In this document: positions 41,954 to 51,582 of the stretch, in pieces
Layout: each line of letters starts with the position of its first letter
How positions within the stretch are numbered: position 1 is the first letter of the stretch
From: Chitinophagaceae bacterium UBA1946
GTDB lineage: Bacteria > Bacteroidota > Bacteroidia > Chitinophagales > Chitinophagaceae
DNA length: 64,000 nt
Assembly: GCA_002336815.1 (NCBI GenBank)
Contig: DDEU01000008.1
Coordinates: 1 to 64,000, forward strand
Direction: 5' to 3'
Position numbers and translations under genes: made by a program
Notes under the pieces: model-generated
Databases searched by the model: none
The model's input: only the letters and a program-made list of their open reading frames with translations
Told to the model about the DNA's origin: nothing

Positions 41954-44900
41954 ATGAAGATTTGCCGGCGATACTGTTCATTTTTATTAGTGCTCTGTTG
42001 CGCAACTGCAGGTGCACAAATTGCTGACAGTTTCAATTTCAAATGCAGCACCTACACTACAAAAGATGGGCTTGTACATAATTTTACCAGTAAATGCAGG
42101 ATGGACAGCCGCGGATTTTTATGGATCGCTACACAAAATGGTTTGAGCCGCTTTGATGGTTACCAGTTTGCCAATTTTCAAAACAATATGAGGGATAGCT
42201 CGAGCCTTCCCTGGAATGAACTCACAGATATTGCCATTGATGCCGATGACCGCATCTGGCTTGCTTATCGCAGCGGGCTTTGCTACTACGACCAGGCAAA
42301 GCATTCATTCATCAAACTACCACAAACTGCCCTCGCTATTTGTTACGACAGTACCAATAACAAGATATGGTTTACCAATGCCAAAGGGCTTTTTTCCATC
42401 GATCTAAAAGTGCTGAGGATTGAGCCAAGCCATTTGCAACTAAACTTTCGAAACAATCCTTCTTACATCAGCATTGATTCAAAACAGCGGCTGTGGATCA
42501 GTATTGAAAGAAATGGTTATTATGTATATGATATCAAAACAGCCGGCTACCGCTATTACGACAATCATTACTGGCCAAGGAATATTTTTGAAGACGATGA
42601 AAAAAATACCTGGATCAATACCTGGCAAAGCGGTTTCCAGTTATTCAGTGAAACAGCAGCAGGCAACAATGCAGGCATTTACCAATTACCCGGCGGCAAT
42701 GGTACTGATTATATTTACCAGGATGCAACGCAATCATTTCCGCTAACGGGCAGGGATATTATTTGGGTAGCTACCAATACGGCCGGCATTGCCTTGTTTG
42801 ATAAAAAGCAACAAAGGTTTGTTAAATGGATGCAGTACGACGCCTCTTTAAAATCCGGCATCGCCACCAATTTCAATTCTTCCATTTATACCGACAAAAA
42901 TGGTATCGTGTGGATATGCAGCTGGAAAGGACTAACAAAGATCAACAAGCAGGAACAGCAGTTTCAATCTGGTGAACTGCCATTTTTAAAATCACTTTCA
43001 CATTATAATTTGCTCAGCAGTATCATCGATGATCCTTACAATAAAAATTACTGCTGGATCGGCGCGATGGGCAGTGGCATCTGCTATTATGATAAAACGA
43101 AAGAAGCCCCGGTAAAATGGTATTATTATAATGTGCCGGAGAAGGTTCCCGGGGAAAATTACAATTGGCAGTGGATCACCAATGGATTAAAAGACCGAAA
43201 CAATATTCTATGGTACAGTACATACGGAGGGTTGGTTAAAATAGAGCGGGGTAAGGTTTCTAACATTTCGCTCCAATACAATAACAGCCTCGCCTATTCC
43301 ATTAAAGTAAAACAACTCAGTGATAGTTTTTTATGGGTGTGCACCAGTGCAGGCCTTACCAGGTTTAGTCCGTTTACACACGCTTATGATATTTTCAGAA
43401 CCACGGATAAAAAGAATGCGCCTGAAGTATTGCTGGAAATTGAAGAATTGAACAATAATGAAATACTCTGCGGATATGAAAGCATCGGACTTTATATTTT
43501 CAACAAACAAACCAAACAGTTTAAAAAATTGCCTGTTAAACCGCAGGAGAAGGATGCAAAAGAGTGGATGAATTTTACATCGCTGACAAAAACGGGTCAG
43601 TTGGTTGTAGCTGGTTCTCTTTCCGGCCTGGCGGAATATTCGATTGGCAATGGTACCATCACATTTCCCGGTAAGGAACAGGGAATATTTAAAGTGGAAC
43701 GAAATTCACTGATCACCGATGAACAGCAAAATGTATGGATCTATACATTGAATGGATTGTTCAAATACAATGCAAAAAAAAAGGAGTTTAAAAAATTCAC
43801 TTCATCAGACGGGATATACGATAATTCCACAGACCCTATTCAGCTATTTGATTACAACGGGAATATTTTCATTGGCTACAGGATGGCCTACACCCGCTTT
43901 AATCCTGTACAGGCTGATGTAAACAATACCCTTGTAAAACCATACATCACCGCAGCCAGCATCAATGGCAAAACGGTGATCAATGCGCCACAAAGTATTA
44001 TTAGCTACACTACCCGGCTTGCCGGCAGTGAAAACAACCTTCAGTTCGAATACACCGCCATCGACTACACCAACAGCGATAAGATAACATTTGAATATGT
44101 GCTGGAAGGTTTTGATAAAGCATGGAGCCAGCCCACTGATACAAGAAAAAAAAGTTACACCAACCTGCCGCCAGGCAATTACACTTTCAGGATAAAAGCG
44201 TTTAACAGTAACGGTGTTGCAGGAAAAGAGATGGCAGCCTTTTCATTCGGCATCCGGCCTCCATTTTATAAAACGTGGTGGTTTTTATTGTTATGTATAT
44301 CACTAATCGTGGCCATGCTCTTTAGCTTATACCGGAAGCGGATCAGGCAATTGAAACAAAAACAACTGGAGCAAAACAAGATTCAAAAACTTGAACTGGA
44401 AAAATACCGCCAGCAACTGGAATTTGAACAGATCATCAATTTTTTCTCCGGGTCACTGGCCGATAAAAACACACAGGAGGAAGTTATTTGGGATGTGGCC
44501 AGAAACCTGATCCATAAACTGGGTTTTGCAAACTGTATGATCTATTTATGGAATGAGGATAAAACGATATTGCTGCAAAAAGCCGGCTATGGCCCCAATG
44601 GCTCATTGGAAAATGTGATCAAAGAACCCTTTAACGCATTGCCATGGCAGGGCATTGTTGGCCATGTGGCCGCAACAAAAAAACCGATCATGCTGGGTGA
44701 TACGTCCAAAGACCCAAGGTACCGGCCAGATGTGCTTACCAGGTTTAGCGAACTCTGCGTACCTGCTTTGTACAATGACGAACTGATCAGTGTGATTGAC
44801 AGTGAAGATTATGCCAAAGATTATTACACGCCGCAGCACCTGCAAATACTCACTACCATTGCTACATTAATGGCTGCCAGGTTAGTGTCTCTTGAAGCAT

Positions 44901-45580
44901 CAGCAGATATACAGCGCAAAAAGGAAGAACTCAACAAAGCGAATGAAGCAATGGCGCAGCTTGAACTGGCCTCCCTCCGCAGCCAGATGAATCCGCATTT
45001 TATTTTCAATTCGTTGAACTCAGTCCAAAAATACATCTGGGAAAACAAGGAAGAAGACGCAGCAGAATACCTGGCAAAATTTGCCCGGCTAATGAGGGCC
45101 ATTCTTGAAAATTCAAAAAAAGATGGCATCCCTTTAAAAGAAGAAGTGCAGGTGCTGAAAATTTATACAGAGCTGGAACACCGCCGCAGCAATGGCCGCT
45201 TTGACTATTCAATCCGGATCGCAGAGGATATTGATATTGATAAAACCATCATTCCTCCAATGCTCTTACAACCCTTTATTGAAAACGCCATCTGGCATGG
45301 TCTCAATAAAAAAGCAGGCAAGGGAAATTTATCTATCTCCATATCAGGAAATAAAAACCAGTTGATCTGTATTGTAGATGATGATGGTGTTGGCCGTAGT
45401 GCGGATGTGGCTAATACAACCGGCCGGCAATCAATGGGCATTTCCATCACACAGCAACGCATCAACAGGATTTCAGAAATAACAAAACGGCAGGCAACCA
45501 TTCATATCCACGACAAAATGATCGAAGGAGTGCCTGCAGGAACCACAGTCACGATATCTTTACCATTACAAACAGTATAA
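41954..45580 (+). CDS. Propeller sensor histidine kinase (Reg_prop-Y_Y_Y-GAF-LytS type)
   Basis: A 1208-residue membrane kinase. A signal peptide (residues 1-22) precedes a periplasmic double beta-propeller (about 30-690; GLSRFDGYQFANF, ITDIAID-type blades, GNIWVATNTAGIALFDK-like strands), then a Y_Y_Y domain (about 700-765: FEYTAIDYTNSDKITFEYVLEGFDKAW). A single membrane helix (about 770-790), a GAF domain (about 830-960) and a LytS-type His_kinase follow. The phospho-acceptor region is SLRSQMNPHFIFNSLNSVQKY, and the HATPase is at the end (DDDGVGRSADVANTTGRQSMGISITQQRI). GAF between membrane and kinase is unusual in this class. The LytTR regulator gene follows after 3 bases. Confidence 0.9.
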   Translation: MKICRRYCSFLLVLCCATAGAQIADSFNFKCSTYTTKDGLVHNFTSKCRMDSRGFLWIATQNGLSRFDGYQFANFQNNMRDSSSLPWNELTDIAIDADDRIWLAYRSGLCYYDQAKHSFIKLPQTALAICYDSTNNKIWFTNAKGLFSIDLKVLRIEPSHLQLNFRNNPSYISIDSKQRLWISIERNGYYVYDIKTAGYRYYDNHYWPRNIFEDDEKNTWINTWQSGFQLFSETAAGNNAGIYQLPGGNGTDYIYQDATQSFPLTGRDIIWVATNTAGIALFDKKQQRFVKWMQYDASLKSGIATNFNSSIYTDKNGIVWICSWKGLTKINKQEQQFQSGELPFLKSLSHYNLLSSIIDDPYNKNYCWIGAMGSGICYYDKTKEAPVKWYYYNVPEKVPGENYNWQWITNGLKDRNNILWYSTYGGLVKIERGKVSNISLQYNNSLAYSIKVKQLSDSFLWVCTSAGLTRFSPFTHAYDIFRTTDKKNAPEVLLEIEELNNNEILCGYESIGLYIFNKQTKQFKKLPVKPQEKDAKEWMNFTSLTKTGQLVVAGSLSGLAEYSIGNGTITFPGKEQGIFKVERNSLITDEQQNVWIYTLNGLFKYNAKKKEFKKFTSSDGIYDNSTDPIQLFDYNGNIFIGYRMAYTRFNPVQADVNNTLVKPYITAASINGKTVINAPQSIISYTTRLAGSENNLQFEYTAIDYTNSDKITFEYVLEGFDKAWSQPTDTRKKSYTNLPPGNYTFRIKAFNSNGVAGKEMAAFSFGIRPPFYKTWWFLLLCISLIVAMLFSLYRKRIRQLKQKQLEQNKIQKLELEKYRQQLEFEQIINFFSGSLADKNTQEEVIWDVARNLIHKLGFANCMIYLWNEDKTILLQKAGYGPNGSLENVIKEPFNALPWQGIVGHVAATKKPIMLGDTSKDPRYRPDVLTRFSELCVPALYNDELISVIDSEDYAKDYYTPQHLQILTTIATLMAARLVSLEASADIQRKKEELNKANEAMAQLELASLRSQMNPHFIFNSLNSVQKYIWENKEEDAAEYLAKFARLMRAILENSKKDGIPLKEEVQVLKIYTELEHRRSNGRFDYSIRIAEDIDIDKTIIPPMLLQPFIENAIWHGLNKKAGKGNLSISISGNKNQLICIVDDDGVGRSADVANTTGRQSMGISITQQRINRISEITKRQATIHIHDKMIEGVPAGTTVTISLPLQTV

Positions 45581-45583
45581 CAT

Positions 45584-46297
45584 ATGCTTACCTGTTATAT
45601 CGCCGATGATGAACAATATGCAGTAGATGGCCTGGCTGCCATGCTTAAAAAGAAATTTGCACAGCAGGTTGTTATCTGCGGCAGCAGCACCAAGCCATTT
45701 ACAGCCATTGAAGAAATTGAAGCGCTGGCGCCCGACATTGTTTTTTTAGATGTTGAAATGCCGGAGCTAAGCGGTCTTGATCTGTTAAAACATTTCCCCG
45801 AAAGAAAATTCTATGTAATATTTACCACCGCACATGAAAAATATGCTTTGCCGGCGTTGAAAGCTGCTGCAACAGACTACCTGGTAAAACCTTTATCTCC
45901 GCAGGATGTATACGATGCTTTACAAAAATGCCTGGCAAGAAAAAAAGAGACCGATCTCAGCATGGCTGCACAAAACAAGATCACGTTGCCGGTATCCCAG
46001 GAGCTGGTAGTGATCAATATCAATGACATTATCCGCATTGAAGCACAGAATAATTATTCGCACTTTTATTTCACCAGTCGGCCTAAACTCATCGTAAGTA
46101 AAACACTCGGGGAATATGATGCGTTGCTAAGCCCACAGCAGTTTTTTCGTATCCACCAGTCGCACCTCATCAATCTCAACCACATTGAATCGGTACACAG
46201 TTCCGATGGCGATTACGCCATACTGGCCGGTGGTCACCGGGTGGAGATCAGCCGCCGTAAAAAAGCAGAGTTTTTACAGGTGCTAAAAAAACGCTGA
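45584..46297 (+). CDS. LytTR-type response regulator
   Basis: A 237-residue regulator. The receiver (about 1-120) has Asp8-Asp9, phospho-acceptor Asp56 (IVFLDVEMPELSG) and Lys in DYLVKPLSP. A LytTR DNA-binding domain (about 140-235) reads IIRIEAQNNYSHFYF, SKTLGEYDALL, RIHQSHLINLNHIESV, ILAGGHRVEISRRKKAEF. It is the output partner of the upstream kinase, three bases away. Immediate targets may be the two genes directly downstream. Confidence 0.95.
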   Translation: MLTCYIADDEQYAVDGLAAMLKKKFAQQVVICGSSTKPFTAIEEIEALAPDIVFLDVEMPELSGLDLLKHFPERKFYVIFTTAHEKYALPALKAAATDYLVKPLSPQDVYDALQKCLARKKETDLSMAAQNKITLPVSQELVVININDIIRIEAQNNYSHFYFTSRPKLIVSKTLGEYDALLSPQQFFRIHQSHLINLNHIESVHSSDGDYAILAGGHRVEISRRKKAEFLQVLKKR

Positions 46298-46322
46298 CCA
46301 ATTCCTCATTAAAAAATACCGG

Positions 46323-46649
46323 ATGCTAATCCAGGCAGCACCAATACTGATCGCTGCTGCCTGGTATTTTTTGCCGCCTGTAATTTTATGCCGGATGCAA
46401 AAGGAGATCACCATACAGGCAGAACAGCACAATCATGGAAGCTGGATAAAGATCAATGTTCCTTATCATACTGCTGCCTTGTGTTCAGCCATTTTTGAAA
46501 ACGAAGGTGGCGAACTGTTAAAAAAAGTAGCGCTGAACGAGGGCAATAATGCCATCGATATCAGCAGTATACAGGGTGGCAGTATCACGGTAAAAGTTGA
46601 TACCCCGTTTGAAACAATTTTAAAGCAAATCAAAATAAACCATTCATGA
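46323..46649 (+). CDS. Small protein coupled to a collar/tail-fibre-like exported protein
   Basis: A protein of up to 108 residues. The N-terminal 24 residues are hydrophobic (MLIQAAPILIAAAWYFLPP) and may be a weak export signal; ATG at 46395 is the alternative start. The rest is beta-rich and somewhat like a T9SS sorting domain (ALCSAIFENEGGELLKKVALNEGNNAIDISSIQGG). No family is recognised. Its stop codon overlaps the start of the next gene by 4 bases (ATGA), so the two are translationally coupled. Confidence 0.65.
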   Translation: MLIQAAPILIAAAWYFLPPVILCRMQKEITIQAEQHNHGSWIKINVPYHTAALCSAIFENEGGELLKKVALNEGNNAIDISSIQGGSITVKVDTPFETILKQIKINHS

Positions 46650-48556
46650 AATTGCTATTTACCTTTACCAGTTTATTGCTGGCGGCCTTTACCCAGGCAC
46701 AAAATATTGGAGCCGGAACTACCACACCCGAAATGAAACTGCATGTAAGCAGCCCTGCAGATACAGCGCTGTTGCTGTTAGACAACAATACATCGCTGGC
46801 AGCGAACAGTTCGGTGGGCATGTATTTTAAGAATGGGAATTGGCTAACCGGCGCCATTAAAACAACAGGGATCAGCAACAGTACCGCAAGGCTTGGATTT
46901 TATTCTTACGCATCGCAAAACAGGTCACTATTGCTGGAGCGCATGTCAATCGCAGACAATGGCAATATCGGCATCAATAAAATCGATCCGGGTCAAACGC
47001 TTGATATTACCGGCACATTCAATGCATTCAATGCCTCCATGAATAATTATACGGCAACTATTGCCAATGTTTCCAGCGGCAAAGGCGCACTCAAATTAAA
47101 CAGCGGCAATGCTACAGGTTTGTTCACTGGAAACTCCACATTGCTGGTAGAAAATGATACGGTTACAGGCTCAGCAATAAGGGCAATATCCAAATGGAAT
47201 GCGATCTCCGCAGAATCGTTGTCTGGTTCGGTTTCAACTATGTCAGTAAAAAATTCAGCAGCTACCAATCCTGTTGCAGCAACGTTTTCAGGTAATGTAA
47301 TCATCGATTCAACAACGGCCCCTAATTCCGGCGTTCTCGTTGTAAAAAAATCCTTTCAGTATTTGGATGGCAACAATGCACGGGAGGGTAAAATACTGGT
47401 GTCAGATAACAATGGACTGGCTTCCTGGCAAGACAAGTCAGCCTCTTTTTTACCGCAGGGCTCTACCGGCAGCACGATAAGATACAATGGCAGCAATTGG
47501 ATCACTAACGCCAATCTTTACAACGATGGCTCCAGGATAGGAATTGGAACAACATCACCCGGTTATACATTGGACATCAATGGCAGAACAAGGATCAGGA
47601 ATAACGGATTAAGCGCAGGTTTGTGGTTTAATAAATCAGACAATACGGAAGCTGCTTTTATAGGAATGGCAAATGATACGGTAACGGGATTCTGGGGTAA
47701 TGGAACGGTTGGGGCCTGGAGAATTGGGGTAGATGTAAAAAATGCCCGCTTAGGCATTGGCATCACAGATCCTGCTGCACCGCTGTCATTCGATAATAAC
47801 GTTGGAGAGAAAATTTCTTTGTGGGGCAATGGAGCCAGCAATCACTACGGCATTGGAATACAAACATCGCTGATGCAATTTTACACCAGCACTCAATCAG
47901 CAGATTTTGTATTTGGCAACGGAAGCAGCAATGACTTTTTGGAAAAAGTGCGGATAAAAGGAAATGGTAATGTGGGGATCGGCACCAGTACTCCCGGCGC
48001 TAAACTGGAAGTAAACGGCAAGCTGAAAATCACAGATGGCACCCAGGCTGCAAATAGCGTACTTACAAGTGATGCCAATGGACTGGCGAGCTGGAAAATA
48101 GCACCGGGAAAGGCGCTCAATTCAATTTTAGCAGCGGATCTTACAATCAACTCCAACACAGCCGTTACCGCAAATTATGTAGATAATATCGCCTATTGCT
48201 TTAATGATTTTGGGAGTTTTAATAATGCAGCAAATAGTTTTACAGTACCTGCCGGCGAAGGTGGTACCTACCTCATCCATGTGCAGGTAAGCTGGTTGGC
48301 TGTAAACAGCTATACCGGTTCAAAACAAGTGGGAATCACCATTAGAAAAAATGGCACCACGGCGGGGCAATTTAGTGAGAACATATCTTTTGATATACTT
48401 GCTTACAAACATCAGCAAATCACCCAAATTATAAAATTAAGCGCAGGCGATGCGGTGTCAATTTACCTCTCACAATTTTCCGGTGTACCACAGGCGGTAA
48501 ATGGCGGCACGGGCGGCGCAGCGGATAGTTACATGAACATCACCCGTATCAATTAA
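46646..48556 (+). CDS. Exported fibre-like repeat protein with C1q-like end
   Basis: A 636-residue protein with a signal peptide (MKLLFTFTSLLLAAFTQAQ). It has repeats of the collar/tail-fibre kind seen in Bacteroidota surface proteins: NGNIGINKIDPGQTLDITG, GSRIGIGTTSPGYTLDINGR, GNVGIGTSTPGAKLEVNGKLKI. Between them are Gly/Asn-rich beta stretches. The C-terminus (about 520-636) resembles a C1q/TNF-like jelly-roll: NSFTVPAGEGGTYLIHVQVSW, SAGDAVSIYLSQFSG. No sorting domain is obvious. It is coupled to the upstream small gene and lies after the LytTR two-component genes. A surface adhesin or fibre is inferred. Confidence 0.8.
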   Translation: MKLLFTFTSLLLAAFTQAQNIGAGTTTPEMKLHVSSPADTALLLLDNNTSLAANSSVGMYFKNGNWLTGAIKTTGISNSTARLGFYSYASQNRSLLLERMSIADNGNIGINKIDPGQTLDITGTFNAFNASMNNYTATIANVSSGKGALKLNSGNATGLFTGNSTLLVENDTVTGSAIRAISKWNAISAESLSGSVSTMSVKNSAATNPVAATFSGNVIIDSTTAPNSGVLVVKKSFQYLDGNNAREGKILVSDNNGLASWQDKSASFLPQGSTGSTIRYNGSNWITNANLYNDGSRIGIGTTSPGYTLDINGRTRIRNNGLSAGLWFNKSDNTEAAFIGMANDTVTGFWGNGTVGAWRIGVDVKNARLGIGITDPAAPLSFDNNVGEKISLWGNGASNHYGIGIQTSLMQFYTSTQSADFVFGNGSSNDFLEKVRIKGNGNVGIGTSTPGAKLEVNGKLKITDGTQAANSVLTSDANGLASWKIAPGKALNSILAADLTINSNTAVTANYVDNIAYCFNDFGSFNNAANSFTVPAGEGGTYLIHVQVSWLAVNSYTGSKQVGITIRKNGTTAGQFSENISFDILAYKHQQITQIIKLSAGDAVSIYLSQFSGVPQAVNGGTGGAADSYMNITRIN

Positions 48557-48612
48557 ATCAATTGCAGGCAGGGGTTGAGACAACCCTGTAACCCACGAAT
48601 TTTATTTTGTGC

Positions 48613-48620
48613 TACTTTTG
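48613..48620 (+). promoter_or_regulatory. -7 element TACTTTTG directly before the MoeB-like gene
   Basis: Exact TAnnTTTG match, five bases before the ATG at 48626; implies a leaderless mRNA. No -33 TTTG is at the right distance. Confidence 0.5.
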
Positions 48621-48625
48621 AGTAC

Positions 48626-49687
48626 ATGGATGATAAAGCAGCATACTACAGCAGCCACAACAAACTTCCTTTTATTGGTAAAGAGGGGCAGGGAAAACTG
48701 GAGCAAAGCAGGGTACTTGTGATCGGTGCCGGTGGTTTAGGCTGCCCATGCCTGTTAGCGCTTGCTGGAGCAGGCGTGGGGACAGTGGGCATTGCTGACT
48801 TTGACCGTATTTCCATCTCTAACCTGCACCGCCAGCCACTGTACAATTTTGCAGATGCAGGCCAATTAAAAACAACGGTTGCGGCAGCAAGGCTTCAGCA
48901 ATACAACCCATTTATCAACATCGCATCTCAGAACATATTAGTTGATGAAACCAATATCATTGAGCTCTTGCCTGCATACGATGTGATCGCAGACTGCACT
49001 GATAATTTTTCAACCCGTTACCTGGTTAATGATGCCTGTGTGTATTTCAACAAACCGCTTGTTTACGGAGCCATACACCAGGGCGAAGGGCACATTACTG
49101 TTTTCAATTACAGGAACTCTCCTACCCTGCGTTGCCTTTTTCCAAAAGACGAAAATGATGGCATTGCCAGTTGTGCAGAGATCGGTGCATACAACATCAG
49201 CACCAGTATCATCGGCACGATGATGGCAAACGAAGTGATCAAGATCATTTTGCAGCAGCAGGATGTTCTGGCAGGAAAACTCCGGCAGTTAAATCTACTG
49301 GATGGCAGCAGCATCACGGTTGGATATACAACCTCAGCAGAAGGAAGACACAAGAGCCTAAAGCGATTTTCGGGAGAAAAAGTACCCGATGAAATTTCAG
49401 CAATCGCTGTGGCAAGAAAGATCGATCAACAGCAGGCATTTTTTTTACTGGATGTACGGGAAGCCGGTGAACATACATCAACAAATATCGGTGGCAGTAA
49501 TATTCCCTTACAAACACTATTGCAAACAACGCAATTCCCATTTTCTGCAAGCGATGAAATAATTGTGTATTGCCAAAAAGGAAACCGGAGCCGCACGGCA
49601 GTGGCATACCTAAAACAAAAAGGCTTTATCAATTCGGTCAGTCTTCAGGGAGGCATTGAAAGGTACCTGACTTTATCAATCCAATAA
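48626..49687 (+). CDS. MoeB/ThiF-like adenylyltransferase with C-terminal rhodanese domain
   Basis: Activates the C-terminus of a ubiquitin-like sulfur carrier (MoaD/ThiS class) as an acyl adenylate; the rhodanese domain can supply sulfur. The 353-residue protein has an N-terminal ThiF fold (VLVIGAGGLGCPCLLALAGAGVG, ADFDRISISNLHRQPLYN, VIADCTDNFSTRYLVND). A rhodanese domain follows from about 255 (FFLLDVREAGEH, ASDEIIVYCQKGNRSRTAVAYL) with active Cys in VYCQKGNRS. The zinc Cys pair before CLFP of E. coli MoeB is reduced to one Cys (SPTLRCLFP), so the zinc site is probably lost. It heads a molybdenum cofactor operon. The frame is open to a TTG at 48575. Confidence 0.88.
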   Translation: MDDKAAYYSSHNKLPFIGKEGQGKLEQSRVLVIGAGGLGCPCLLALAGAGVGTVGIADFDRISISNLHRQPLYNFADAGQLKTTVAAARLQQYNPFINIASQNILVDETNIIELLPAYDVIADCTDNFSTRYLVNDACVYFNKPLVYGAIHQGEGHITVFNYRNSPTLRCLFPKDENDGIASCAEIGAYNISTSIIGTMMANEVIKIILQQQDVLAGKLRQLNLLDGSSITVGYTTSAEGRHKSLKRFSGEKVPDEISAIAVARKIDQQQAFFLLDVREAGEHTSTNIGGSNIPLQTLLQTTQFPFSASDEIIVYCQKGNRSRTAVAYLKQKGFINSVSLQGGIERYLTLSIQ

Positions 49688-49715
49688 AATCAAGCACAGA
49701 GCGTACCTTAGCCAC

Positions 49716-50534
49716 ATGTTACTGGTAAGCCAATTATACATCTATCCCATTAAATCACTTGGAGGAATTGCCCTGCCATCTGTAACCATTACCGACAGGG
49801 GATTTGAGCATGACCGCAGGTGGATGCTGGTAGATGGGCAAGGCCGCTTTCTTTCTCAAAGAGAAGTGGCTGCGATGGCTTTGCTGAAAGTTGAATTGAC
49901 AACAAATGGATTGAACGTTTACCACCAACAAGAAAATTCAGACATTTTACTGATACCGTTTGCGCCATATAACAATCGTTCAGTAACAGTGCAAATCTGG
50001 AATTCTTCCTGCGAAGCAATGCTGGTAAGTGCCGAAGCTGACGAATGGTTTTCAAAAAAATTGAATCTTGCCTGCAGGCTGGTGTACATGAATGACGACA
50101 CCAAAATCATCATTGATGAACGCTACAATATCAATAACAGCATCAACAGCTTTTCTGATGGTTATCCAATACTGATGATCGGCGAAGCATCCCTGGATGA
50201 TCTTAACAGCAAAACAACCGAAATCATTCCAATCAATCGTTTCAGGCCCAATTTGGTTTTTACCGGTGGTGATGCTTTTGCAGAAAACAGCATGCAAGAA
50301 TTTGAGATCAACAGGCTAAGGTTTCATGGCGTAAAACCATGTGCAAGGTGTGTTGTTACCACCATCGACCAGTCAATAGCTATTAAAGGAAAAGAACCTC
50401 TAAGAACCCTGGCAACCTACAGGAACAGCAACAACAAAATTTATTTTGGAGAGAATGTAATTCCTGCTGACACAGGACAAATTACTATTGGCGACACAAT
50501 TAATATCTTGCAGCACAAAGAAACTAACTTGTAA
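49716..50534 (+). CDS. MOSC-domain protein (YcbX/mARC-like)
   Basis: A 272-residue protein with an N-terminal MOSC barrel (VSQLYIYPIKSLGGIALPSVTITDRGFEHDRRWMLVD) and a MOSC domain (about 115-265) that binds molybdenum cofactor. The Cys-containing strand KPCARCVVTTID is the conserved Moco-ligand region. Such proteins reduce N-hydroxylated bases or carry Moco. The gene sits inside a moco gene cluster, 28 bases after the MoeB-like gene and 14 bases before moaCB, which supports the call. Confidence 0.9.
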   Translation: MLLVSQLYIYPIKSLGGIALPSVTITDRGFEHDRRWMLVDGQGRFLSQREVAAMALLKVELTTNGLNVYHQQENSDILLIPFAPYNNRSVTVQIWNSSCEAMLVSAEADEWFSKKLNLACRLVYMNDDTKIIIDERYNINNSINSFSDGYPILMIGEASLDDLNSKTTEIIPINRFRPNLVFTGGDAFAENSMQEFEINRLRFHGVKPCARCVVTTIDQSIAIKGKEPLRTLATYRNSNNKIYFGENVIPADTGQITIGDTINILQHKETNL

Positions 50535-50548
50535 AGAAGAGTATTATA

Positions 50549-51499
50549 ATGAGAGACATCACACATAAACAGATCAGCTTACGCACTGCAAAAGCAACCG
50601 GTATTTTGTTTTGTTCGCCGGCAACCATCGAACTCATCAGGAACAACCAGCTCCCCAAAGGAAATTTATTTGATGTAGCCAGGGCTGCCGCATTTGTCGG
50701 TGCCAAAAGTACACCTCAATTATTACCACATTGCCATCCTGTTAGTATTGACGGAATGGATATCAGTTTTGATTTCTTAGATAAAAAAACACATGAAAAC
50801 ATTTTTGATTCATCTGTGTTTCACCGAACCGGTATTGTAATTACGGGTGAAGCAAAATCGATCGGTCGCACCGGCATTGAAATGGAAATGCTCACCGCCA
50901 TTTCCGTAGCGGCGCTTGAAATTTACGACATGTTGAAACCGGTGGATAAAGAACTGGAGATCGGTTCGATCAAATTGCTGGAGAAAAAAGGTGGTAAGAG
51001 TGACCGTGACAGGTTCATCACTGGTAGACCAGGCTGTGCGATACTGGTATGTTCAGACAGTTGTGCTACCGGTGAACGGGAAGATAAAAGCGGCAGAACC
51101 ATCCAGGCGATGCTGGAAAGTTTGCAGGTTGAAGTAAAGGCTTACAACATCGTTGATGACAATAAAGAGAGTATCCGGGAACAGCTACAGCAATGGGTGG
51201 ATGAAGATATCCAATTTATTTTTACTACAGGTGGCACGGGGCTTGGACCAAGAGATGTTACTACGGAAACCGTAAAGGAAATGATCGAAAGAGAAGCGCC
51301 GGGCATTACAGAAGCCATGCGGAGTTATGGCCAGATGCGCACTCCACTGGCGATGCTGAGCCGTTCAGTTGCAGGAACAATCGGCAATAGCCTGATCATA
51401 TCATTACCCGGAAGTACCGGCGGTGTCAAGGAAAGTTTAGAAGCCATATTGCCAGCCATCTTTCATGCAAACAATATGATCAAAGGCGAAGGACACTAA
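50549..51499 (+). CDS. moaCB: Bifunctional MoaC-MogA/MoaB fusion
   Basis: A 316-residue fusion. Residues 1-155 are MoaC, cyclic pyranopterin monophosphate synthase (LLPHCHPVSIDGMDISF, GRTGIEMEMLTAISVAALEIYDMLKP, LLEKKGGKSDRDRF). Residues about 160-316 are a MogA/MoaB-type adenylyltransferase that activates molybdopterin (VCSDSCATGEREDKSG, FTTGGTGLGPRDVT, SLPGSTGG). The same fusion is known in other bacteria. It lies 84 bases before moeA and follows the MOSC gene. No moaA, moaD or moaE is in the window, so the early and middle steps are encoded elsewhere. Confidence 0.95.
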   Translation: MRDITHKQISLRTAKATGILFCSPATIELIRNNQLPKGNLFDVARAAAFVGAKSTPQLLPHCHPVSIDGMDISFDFLDKKTHENIFDSSVFHRTGIVITGEAKSIGRTGIEMEMLTAISVAALEIYDMLKPVDKELEIGSIKLLEKKGGKSDRDRFITGRPGCAILVCSDSCATGEREDKSGRTIQAMLESLQVEVKAYNIVDDNKESIREQLQQWVDEDIQFIFTTGGTGLGPRDVTTETVKEMIEREAPGITEAMRSYGQMRTPLAMLSRSVAGTIGNSLIISLPGSTGGVKESLEAILPAIFHANNMIKGEGH

Positions 51500-51582
51500 T
51501 ACAATAAGCCAATCGATGGATGTAAGGTTGTGCCAGGCGTTATTACGCAATTCCAAACATTGACAAGAAATATTTCTATAAC

